From Volutella citrinella (Eukaryota > Ascomycota > Sordariomycetes > Hypocreales > Nectriaceae): a DNA stretch of 64,000 bases. The translations under genes and the position numbers were made by a program. This document shows positions 35,677-44,772 of the stretch, piece by piece (positions within the stretch are counted from its first letter, which is position 1; each line of letters begins with the position of its first letter). The notes beneath the pieces are model-generated. The model was given only the letters and a program-made list of their open reading frames with translations. It was not told the DNA's origin and ran no database searches. The stretch covers positions 6,510,001 to 6,574,000 of the forward strand of contig JAWZSP010000001.1 in NCBI GenBank assembly GCA_034401135.1, written 5' to 3'.

Positions 35677-36590
35677 ATGGGCTCGATGACAATTGATCAC
35701 GACGAAGGCATTGTGCCAACTGAGGCAGAGATTTCCCTGCTTCGTAGACTGCGATATTTTCAAGATCACGGCAATGCAGAGTCTTTCGAGGAAGGCGGGA
35801 AAATGTCGCCACCAAACCAGTGCAAATGGGGCAATCCCAGCTCTCTGTAGGTGTTGCTGAGGGACTGAAACTTTCCACTCGAAATATGGCAACGAGCAAG
35901 CCCCTAACTAAAATAAATAGTGGAATTTCCGTTTTTGCCGTCGCAAATACCATGATTGCGCTCCATCTCATGCAGGTTCGCGAGATTCAGCATTCAAATG
36001 TCCTGGTTGGGGTTTTGTGGTTCACGGGCGGATGTGCATCGTGGCTCGCCTGCGTCTTCGAGCTCTTGATGGGCAACACCTTTGCATACTGCGTTTTCGG
36101 TTCCTTCGGGGGCTATTATTTTGCCTTTGCTTGTACTCTGACTCCATCCTTTGCTATCGCTGCTGGATACTCCACCCCGGAAGAGTTTGCGAACTCGATG
36201 GGCGTTTTCTTTTGTGTTTGGGCTGCTCTTTTCTTGGTTTTCTTTGTCGTTAGCCTCAAGACCAATGTCTTTTTTGTTTGGATCTTTGCCACAGTTGATG
36301 CTACCGCGTGGTGCCTCGCCGCGTCGTACTACCAGGCAGCCGCGGGAAATACCCAGGCATCGCTACGGCTTTCTCAGGTGAGTCGAAACTTCCACGCCAT
36401 CTAACTATTTTCTCGGCTCGGATTCGCTTACCAGCTATAGACTGGAGGAGGCTTGCTGTTTGCCTGTTCTATGGCAGGATGGTACCTTTTAGTGTCGCAG
36501 TTGTTCGAGGCTGTTGATTTCCCGGTGCAGTTGCCAGTTGGTCTCCTTGCTGGACGAAAGACATTGACAGAGTCTGCTCATTTAGACTGA
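35677..36590 (+). CDS. Gpr1/Fun34/YaaH family acetate-succinate permease
   Basis: Six-helix plasma-membrane carrier; yeast Ato and bacterial SatP members move acetate, and SatP also succinate. Exons 35677-35846, 35921-36377 and 36441-36590 give 258 residues, the usual size. Splicing of exons 1 and 2 restores the family signature just before helix 1, NPSSLGISVFAVAN, a variant of NP.PLGL; the substitution of the second proline by serine is unusual. Six hydrophobic helices follow, with FELLMGNTFAYCVFGSFGGYYFAF carrying the conserved GN.F....F..YG-like element and the narrow channel residues. The N-terminal tail has many acidic residues. It is divergent from an alcohol dehydrogenase and beside a CoA-ligase/aldehyde-dehydrogenase set, so uptake of a short mono- or dicarboxylate is a fitting role. 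Confidence 0.9.
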
Positions 36591-37735
36591 ACTGAACTGG
36601 GACAGCTTGAGGACATTGATGGTTTCCTACACCCCCAGGCATTCAGCTGGCAATTATATCACTCCCTAGTTGAGTCCAGTAGGTACATGACCTAGAACAC
36701 CATTTGCATAAATTCGGGAGCTTTAGGATTGCACGCATACATCTGCCTGAGTGATGATGATTCAATATATAAGAGTTGAGAAAGGCCTCACAACCCACAA
36801 GCCATATCGTGACTCTGTATCCATAGGATTTCAGCCGCACATTGCCACTGCTGAATAGCTACAAGAAGCAATGATTGCATGTAAGCAACACTTCTTGGTT
36901 CACAAGGAGTAAGGCTTGCCCTCAGTTGGCCATGTTTAGCACCGAGCTGCTGAGTTGGCAACATGGCTAAAAATACGTACGAGTCGGTATGCCGAGATCA
37001 TGGCAGAACCCGGTTAGTGACTGTTTTTTCGTTGCCGTCAATCTATAGTGGCAAATAAAAGTATCAGGGGCAAGTAATCGAGATCAGGGCGTAACAGTTT
37101 CCGGCGAATGACACTGTAGGCAGGACACCGGGCAACACCCCTCAAACCAGGTACAGGTCGGCCCGTTTCTCGCTCTTGAGTGGGTCAGTGATCATTGGCG
37201 AGGGCCTTTTGATGGCCTGGCGCCATTCTAAAGCGACATAGAGGGCCGGGGCAAGTCGGCGGCCTGCCGACAAGAGCTTGGACGAGTAGCCGACAATCTG
37301 AGTAGCCGAGGCGTCCCAGGCAACAGGTGTCGCGAGATAGCGGGTCGGACAATCATGACGGACTGGATATGCGAACGGAGGAGAGTAAATCTCCGAACTT
37401 CCGGTTTATTGCCGCGATTCTCGTCGTCCGTGGCAACTATCCAGTCAAGGTCGTTGGGTGCTTACTACCTTGTCTTGAGTCACATCCGAATGGGCGGCAA
37501 AATATCAAGAAAGAATAACTGATAGTTTAAAGAAGGAACTTGCAGCTATTGAATATAAAAATGTCATTGTGAAGTAGATGCGGAATATATGAGAAGGAAA
37601 TAGGCCTCGAAAACAAAGAATCAGGTTACACACTATACAATACACCACGCGTGAGCTGCAATGTTCCACGTCACACACTAATGATCATCTAGGGTGTTTG
37701 GTACGTCATCTCTTTTATGAAGAAAGCGATGCAGA
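36591..37735. other. Intergenic region, no gene seen
   Basis: About 1.1 kb between the 3' ends of the permease and the aldehyde dehydrogenase. It has mixed composition and only short unrecognised frames (for example 37327-37518). Confidence 0.4.
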
Positions 37736-39516
37736 TCATTTTGGCGCCTCCAAACCAGTGTTCAGGTACACGGCCTTGGTCTCCGTGTAGTTGTCCAGCA
37801 CAGCCTCACCACACTCACGCCCGAGACCGCTTTCCTTGAAGCCGCCAAAGGGGACGCTCCAGTGAACAAAATTATACATATTGACCCAGGTGGTTCCAGC
37901 CTTCAATGCATTGGTGAGACGCACGGCGCGCTCGTAGTCCTTGGTATGGACTGCAGCGGCCAGACCATAGTTGGTGTCGTTAGCCAGCGCCAGAACCTCG
38001 TCTTCGGAAGTGAACTTGGAGATGCAGACGACTGGCCCAAAGATTTCCTCCCGCATAATCTAAGAGCGAAAGTTAGCTCTCAAGGGTCAAGTCGGGGTGG
38101 GCGTAGAGTCCCAGCATACCTTCATATCTGGCTTTACATTTGTGAAAATGGTCGGCTCAATGTAGTAGCCTCCCTCCTGACCAACCTGAGCAGCTTTGCC
38201 GCCCATGTGGACAGTGGCTCCCTCCTGCTTACCGCTCTCGATGTATCCGAGAATCTTATCAAACTGCATCTTGCTATTCATGGGTCCTTGGTTCACACTT
38301 CGGTCGAAGTTGTTGCCGACCTTGAGCTCAGACATACGTTCTGTATAAGCCTCAAGAAACTGGTCGTATATGTCGGCATGGACATAGATTCGGGTGCCCG
38401 CGTGGCACGTCTGCCCAAAGTTCATGTTGATGCCCCAAGCTGACCATTCGACGGCTTTCTTGATGTCGGCATCTGGAAACACAATGTTCTAAGCCCAAAA
38501 CAGGTTAGGATTACCCTCATGAAACCAGCAATGTATGCCTGAACGAGCACCGTGTAACGTACCGGGCTCTTGCCTCCCAATTCAAGGGTAACCTTCTTCA
38601 GGTTCGAGGCTGCTGATGCCTTCAAAATGCTCCGCCCAGTGGCGGTCGAGCCAGTAAAAGCCAGTTTATTGACGTCCATGTGAGATGCAATGGCATTGCC
38701 GACAGTCTTGCCGAATCCAGATACCAAATTGACAGTGCCTTCAGGGAAGCCGGCCTCTTTGATCAGCTCGCAAATCTTGAGTGCGCTAAGTGGAGTTGCC
38801 TCGGCAGACTTGATAACAACAGTGTTACCAGTGACAATGGCAGGAGCAATCTTCCAGATGAACATCATTAATGGGAAACTGCACGAATTGACCATGTTAG
38901 TTTCCATCACAAGTTCGGTACAGAAAGGAGAGAGGCCATCGCGAACGTACTTCCAAGGCACAATCTGGCCACAAACACCAATGGGCTCCTTTCGAGTGTA
39001 GGCAAATGTACCGGGAATGTTGAACGACGTCTCTCCGCGAACCTTGTCCGCCCAACCAGCGTAATACTTCAATGTACCGACCGAGCCCGGAAAGTCCAGG
39101 GTGGAAGCCTGTTGGTATGTTTTACCAGTGTCAAGCATTTCGAGGGCAATAATGTCCTCCTTTTCCCTCTCCATCAGCTCAGCCAGTCGGCGAAGCAGTT
39201 CGCCGCGCTCGGCAGGGCTGACCTCGGCCCAGCTGCGGAAGGCCTTTCGGGCTGCCTTGACTGCGTCATCGACGTCTGCTTCTGTGCCTTCTTGGATGTG
39301 AAGAATCTCTTTGCCGTTTGTTGGGTTCTCGACACCGAATGTTGTACCCTTCAGAGCCTTACGAAATTCGTTATTGATGAAGATTCCGGTTGGCACCGAC
39401 ACTTTGCGTCCATCAATGGCGATTGTTTGTGAGGGAACTGTGCTGAGGAGCCGCCATTGCCTGTGATGATTCGGGGCTCTCTGTGCCGCACGGGTAACTG
39501 CTCTGGAGACAAACAT
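37736..39516 (-). CDS. NAD(P)-dependent aldehyde dehydrogenase, predicted mitochondrial
   Basis: Oxidises an aldehyde to its acid; the closest look is to betaine-aldehyde/aminoaldehyde-type and general ALDH. Exons 39516-38951, 38878-38563, 38488-38120 and 38059-37736 give 524 residues. The first 30 residues are basic and free of acidic residues (MFVSRAVTRAAQRAPNHHRQ then WRLLS), a mitochondrial presequence. Then come QIVPWNFPLMMF (joined by an intron), FTGSTATGRSIL for cofactor binding, the general base in KKVTLELGGKSP, the nucleophile cysteine in NMNFGQTCHAGTRIYV, and the end motifs EEIFGPVVCISKF and PFGGFKESGLGRECG. The C-terminal YTETKAVYLNTG is typical. It shares a 436 bp bidirectional promoter with the succinyl-CoA ligase alpha-like gene, strong context for a linked role. 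The aldehyde itself is unknown. Confidence 0.93.
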
Positions 39517-39952
39517 GATGATGAAATCGACAATGATGAGGTGAATTGCGACAAAGTTGCAACAAGGGACGGGAAACTGGAAAAGATATCCGGCAGGGAG
39601 AAAGGCTCCTGATCTCACCTGAGCGGTTCGACCTACCTTGATCAGCAACCCGCAGCCGCGGCGGCCCACGTTACATTACCCCACAACGCTACTGCGCCGC
39701 CACGTCTTTAGTCGCCGATGTCCCTTTCACATGAGGTCGGCATCACAGCCGGGTTTCATAGCCGACTTGTACCCCCCCAGGGAGCGCACACACATTGGAC
39801 GTTTTCAATCAGCGCCTAATTGGAAGAGAACCCCGAAATGCCCCAAATAGACAAGGGTACCACTCATCCTCTCTCCTTTTGATACGGGTTATGTGTGTCA
39901 ATTGCTCCCTGAACAACACAACCCAGTTCAAAAGTCCGAGCAGGCTCGAGAA
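39517..39952. promoter_or_regulatory. Bidirectional promoter, aldehyde dehydrogenase / CoA-ligase alpha
   Basis: 436 bp between divergent starts. A GC-rich core with ccgcagccgcggcgg lies at 39650-39665, offering CGG/CCG triplets of the kind bound by Zn2Cys6 regulators. One copy of GGTCGAA (minus strand, 39627-39633) is shared with the other CoA-ligase promoter. An in-frame ATG at 39893 could extend the alpha subunit. Confidence 0.5.
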
Positions 39953-41221
39953 ATGATTGCAAAGCGCCTGTTTCCACCAACTGGTGGCACACATTTGGAG
40001 CTTCTCAGAGGCTCCCTGCGGAGGTACTTCTCGCAAACAAAGAGACGGTCATCTGCCTACGACGAAACGATAAAAAATCTGAAGATTGACAGAAACACTC
40101 GCGTCATTTATCAAGGTACGTTGCACTGGCGCACTGTGTCCCAAATACTAATGGCACAATGGGCAGGATTCACTGGGAAAGCCGTACGCTTGCTCGAGGC
40201 CCCCGAGAAATGAAACTGACCAAGTATTAGGCCACCGCAAATGCAAGGGACACGATTGAATATGGCACAGACGTTGTCGGTGGTGTGTCTCCAGGAAAGG
40301 GAGGACGAGAGCACCTGGGCTTGCCAGTATACGACACAGTCCGAGAGGTACGTGGTCGATTTGTCGAGTTTACCCTGGCAGTCGGGTATCGAGCGTTGGG
40401 AGTCAGGATTTAATGTTTTTTTATACTGACAGAGGGAAATATAGGCTATGGAGGAGTTAAAACCGCATGCGACGTCGGTGTTCGTCCCAGCGCAACACGC
40501 TGCCAAGGCCATCATCGAGTCGATCGAGGCTGAGGTGCCGTTGGTCGTATCTGTCGCCGAGCACATCCCTATTCAAGACATGCTGCGTGTTCACGAAATC
40601 CTTCGAACGCAGAACAAGACACGACTTGTTGGTCCCAACTGCCCTGGGATTATCGCACCCGGGGAATGTCGATTGGGAATCATGCCGTATAAGCAATACA
40701 AGAAGGGAAGAATTGGAATCGTCTCAAAGAGTGGTACGCTGAGCTACGAAGCTGTCGGTTCAACTACGAAAGCCGGCCTAGGCCAGAGCCTGGTTGTGGG
40801 AATGGGCGGAGATATGCTGCCGGGTACGTCAAGGGTCCCAGGCAATCGGGCTATCGCACGGAAAGTTACTAAGATTGATATAGGCACTACTCTTGTGGAC
40901 GGCCTCAAGGTATTCTTTGACCACGAGGACACAGACGGAATCATTGTGATTGGTGAAATCGGAGGTGAAGCAGAGCTTAGGGCGGCTGAGGTCATTTCGA
41001 ATTACAGGAAATCTACACCGAACCCCAAGCCAATCATCGCAATGGTGGCAGGTAGAACGGCCCCAGAGGGAAAGACTATGGGACATGCTGGCGCTTTGTT
41101 GTCAAGCAGTGATGCGTCGGCCGAGACCAAGGCAAGATACCTCGAGGCAGCAGGTGCGCTGATTGTGCCTCATCCTGGCCTGATGGGATCAGAGATGCTG
41201 AAGCTCTTGGGGAGAAATTAG
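39953..41221 (+). CDS. Succinyl-CoA ligase alpha subunit-like protein, predicted mitochondrial, divergent
   Basis: Alpha subunits bind CoA and carry the phosphohistidine used to form acyl-CoA at the cost of ATP or GTP. Five exons (39953-40115, 40167-40183, 40231-40347, 40445-40823, 40884-41221) give 337 residues. The 17-nt second exon codes the CoA-site joint [19 protein letters not shown]. The leader (MIAKRLFPP, then [12 protein letters not shown]) looks mitochondrial. Kept motifs: [49 protein letters not shown] and MGHAGAL with the active histidine near residue 293. Changed motifs: GGDMLPGT where the family has GGDPFNGT, and VFVPAQHAA where it has VPPPFAA. These changes near the CoA and acyl site suggest a specialised paralogue. 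It faces a beta-subunit-like gene 1.5 kb away and shares a promoter with an aldehyde dehydrogenase. Confidence 0.92.
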
Positions 41222-42712
41222 AAGTAGACTCAATTTACCTGACACTCTCGTGTTTTGATTTCGAGAATCTATATAAAATCCAGAATACGTGAATCACTAT
41301 CAAATGTGCGCATCTTGCTTTCCGTTCTGGTTAGCCGCCCGTTTTGCGGCTGTGCTTTGATGCTAGAATAGTCAATCTTTTTACTCTATACTACTATGGA
41401 AGATAGTTAACAAGCCCGTGCAACACACAGCCTGATATATATATAATAGAAACCATAGTAAATTTCACAGTAGATATTATACTTAATATCTCAACTATAG
41501 TGTTAGTCTATAATAAGTTATAAATAGTATTTAATAAATATAGTAAATAGCAGCCTTCTTATTTATTAAGGTCTCTGTACTACTAAAGGTTATAGGAAGG
41601 TTGTGATAAATATATTTTAGAGTTTCTAACTTTTATAACTATAGGTATAAGGATAAAGTTATTTATACTAGATAACCTAACGCTAGGCTTATGCTAGCTA
41701 TATTATAATACCTTTCCCCTAGCTTTTTATTTAGTAAGTAGTTAAGTAAGTAACTAAGCTAGTAGCTAAGTAAGCTAATACTTATATATATATATATACT
41801 TCTCCTACTTACTATTAATAACCTTAAGATGCTACTAATTAATACTCTCTTTATTTTTAAAGGCCTTTTTTTAAAAAAAATAATTAACTTTAAGCTACTA
41901 GCTAAAAACCTAAACTTATAAAATATCCTAATTAATATATAATTTAATAAAATACTAATACTTTTTTTAATATTTAAATATAATTTAATAAGTAAGGAAG
42001 TTAGTATAGAGACTAAGAAAAGTATCTACTTTTTATAGATAGGAAATAAAGGCTTAAAGAAGGATATCCTTTCTAAGATTAGGGAGAAGAATAGTAATTA
42101 GCTAAAGAAGCTAGTAGAAGTAGCAGAGAAGTTGTAAAAGAAAGTATACAATAAGCAGTAATAGGGCTATTAGTAAGTAGAACTAAGTTTTAGTATAGAG
42201 AACCTAGGAGATATATATATACCTAGCTTAATAGGGCAATTCAAACCACTAGTTGCCTTATCTATTAAAATTTCACAATTTATAGTATTATAATTATGTT
42301 CCCTTATAAAGGGACTCTATACTATTATATATATTATTATAGTACCACAGGTATATAGATAAAGAATATTCTGATTAAAAACATCTAGAAATAAAACGAG
42401 ATATCAAGGTTTCATTCTATTTTACAAATCCCCACTTTAGTTTATACAAATAGAATGATAGTGGTTAGCTATTAGTACACTACAAAGCTTCCAAGGCACT
42501 CTAATTTCATCTCGAAGTCGAGATAGTAAGAGAACTAAACTTAAAGAAACAGGTTGTAGATGACCTGGCACTGTCTATTTTCTCGGTTCTTTGTGCTTTG
42601 GAGTGCTAATTATTGGAAAGAGAATTCTTTATAAATCTCCGTTCCCATCCGCAATGCTGATCCATATTTTGTCGATCTCTGCATCTAGCCACTGCTTTGT
42701 CTGTATCGTGAC
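41222..42712. other. AT-rich, RIP-like island between the two CoA-ligase genes
   Basis: Between the convergent 3' ends, roughly 41380-42420 is strikingly AT-rich, dense in TA steps and interrupted by stops in all frames, including tatatatatatata near 41785. Such composition is what repeat-induced point mutation leaves in a dead transposon. A near-identical 15-mer (actctatactactat / actctatactattat, one C-to-T change) occurs at 41383 and 42314, about 930 bp apart, and may mark element ends. No transposase or reverse-transcriptase motif can be read. Confidence 0.55.
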
Positions 42713-44286
42713 TCAGGCAAAGCATGCGGCCATCTCTACCGCCTTCTTTGCCGCTTCGCCAAAGTCGGACTCGGTATACAAACCTAGATCTGCTTCGTCC
42801 AACTAGTGAATAGCAATGTGAATAAGGATAAGTGGCTTGGCTATATTTGGGCGAACTTACTAGACGAAGTCCCTCTTCAGAGTTGGTTCCTTGTAGTCTA
42901 ACGACTACAGGAACTTTCAAAGGGCCCAACTCCTTGTAGGCACCGATAATCGATTCAGCGATCATGTCACAGCGGATAATACCTTGACACCGGGCGCTAG
43001 GGTCAACTTTTTTTTTGGACAAGATCAATATAGAGGAGCATCCACTTACCACCGTAGATGTTGACCAGTATTGTCTTGACTCTCGGATCACCCAAGATTA
43101 TCTCAAAGGCTTTTTGCATAGTCTCTTTCGTAGCTTGACCACCGGCGTCGAGGAAGTTGGCACTCGAACCTCCACAGAATGCAATAGCATCATTTGTAGC
43201 CATGGCGAGCCCAGCGCCATTGACAACATTACCAATGTTGCCGTCCATTCTGACATATATCAACCCGTATTTGCGGGCTTCCACTTCCTCAGCAACCTCG
43301 CCATTTGTCTCACGCTGAGCAAACAGCTGCTTTTGACGTGGTTCAGCAGCATTGTCAAATACGAATTTGGCATCGAGACAAGTGAAGGTGCTCGAGTGCT
43401 TGACCAGTGGGTTGATCTCCAGGAGCGAGGCGTCCTTTGCCACAAAAGCTTGGTGCAGGCGCCTGAGAATGTCGGCCAAGTTGGCTGACGCCTGACCCTG
43501 AATGTTCAGGAAATTGGAGATTTGAGAGACAAGGTCTGGCGTTATACCCTCCGTGATACCAAAATGGAATGTTCCGAGACTTTCGGGCTCGTTTTTGGCC
43601 ACGGTCTCTATGTCAACTCCGCCATTCTTGGAAACAATGATAGCAGGGCTAAAATTCTCGCGATCGATCGTCATTGCCAGGTACCACTCTTCGTCGTACC
43701 TGACCTTTTCGGTAATGTATAGCTGTTCGACTTTAAGGCCGTCTCCTGCCGTTTGCTTCGTCTTGAGCCGGTGGCCAAGCATGGCCGATGCCTTGGTCTC
43801 GGCCTCAGCTGGGGTGTTCGCAAATTGAATGCCCCCATCGAGGCCATTGTCGAATTTACCCTTTGCGCGTCCGCCCTTTAAGATTTGAGACTTGATCACG
43901 GATGGCACTCCTTGTCGACAAACTGTTAGCCATGTTGGGGAGCGGCGCTTTCAATCCGTAGCTCCTTACCGAGAGTAACAGCAATCTCCTTTGCCTGGGC
44001 TGGGGTACATGCGACTCCTCCATTGGGGACCGAAATTCCGAACTTCCAATCCCTCGGGTTAGCCACGGCCGTGAAATAATGGTAGTTAATATTCTGGGTC
44101 ACCACCTACCTCCTTGAGGAGATTTTGCGATTGGTATTCATGTAGACAAAGATGTCGAAGTTGCTGCTTCGGAAGCAACTTTCTCTGCTAATGTTGTCAG
44201 TACTGCTGTGCACAGAGCCTAGGGCGAAGTAAACAGACGTGGAAGCCAAATCCCAGTAGCTGAGGAGCCTTAATTCGGAATGACAT
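42713..44286 (-). CDS. Succinyl-CoA ligase beta subunit-like protein, predicted mitochondrial, divergent
   Basis: Beta subunits supply the ATP-grasp nucleotide site and part of the acyl site. Six exons (44286-44239, 44187-44110, 44042-43970, 43910-43050, 42982-42861, 42802-42713) give about 423 residues. After a basic leader the mature start reads [28 protein letters not shown]-grasp marks follow: [20 protein letters not shown], the metal-binding [10 protein letters not shown], and [19 protein letters not shown], the last fixed by choosing the CAAG acceptor. The normally invariant [21 protein letters not shown] appears as [23 protein letters not shown], and GG.PANFLDVGG as [13 protein letters not shown] infer a diverged paralogue. 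The first intron, with branch site TACTGAC, is the least certain. It shares a promoter with the semialdehyde dehydrogenase gene. Confidence 0.9.
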
Positions 44287-44772
44287 GGTCGAAAAAATGC
44301 CCGTTGAAGTCGAAGATCCGTCGGTTGCTCTGAAATGCAGTCGGCAAACGCACACGACAACATGAAAAGCAGAGCTACCCAAATACGTATGGGGTTGGAA
44401 TGAGCACCGGAGTTGATGTCGGCTCTCAATAACGACTACCTCGCTGACAACCTTCGGTTGTATAGGCGACTTCACCACCACAACGGAATGGTCGAAACCT
44501 TGGGTTCCACTGTTATCGCCGTCACAACACCCAGTAGTTTAGGGCATGCCCATTTACAGTGCGTACTATCAAACACACTGTGATTACCTTTGTCCAAGTT
44601 GCCGAAGTCGTATTGCCGAACTTGAAGCGAATACAGCGGCACTAGCCCCCGATTCCTGGCTCAAAACACACAAACTGAGGCTGGAACCCCTCCTGCACCT
44701 TGGTCGGGCTACTACGGTCGAAATCCAAAGTATCGTCTTGCCATCGTCACAGTTTTCCGGAACGAACAACAA
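44287..44772. promoter_or_regulatory. Bidirectional promoter, CoA-ligase beta / semialdehyde dehydrogenase, with three GGTCGAA copies
   Basis: 486 bp between divergent starts. GGTCGAA occurs at 44287-44293, 44490-44496 and 44716-44722, all on the plus strand. TTGCCGAA also occurs twice (near 44598 and 44614). Open frames here are short and unrecognised. Confidence 0.5.

Noticed and set aside
37862..38443. 193-codon plus-strand frame opposite the aldehyde dehydrogenase
   Set aside because: It overlaps the catalytic region of the real gene and crosses that gene's introns without any homology.
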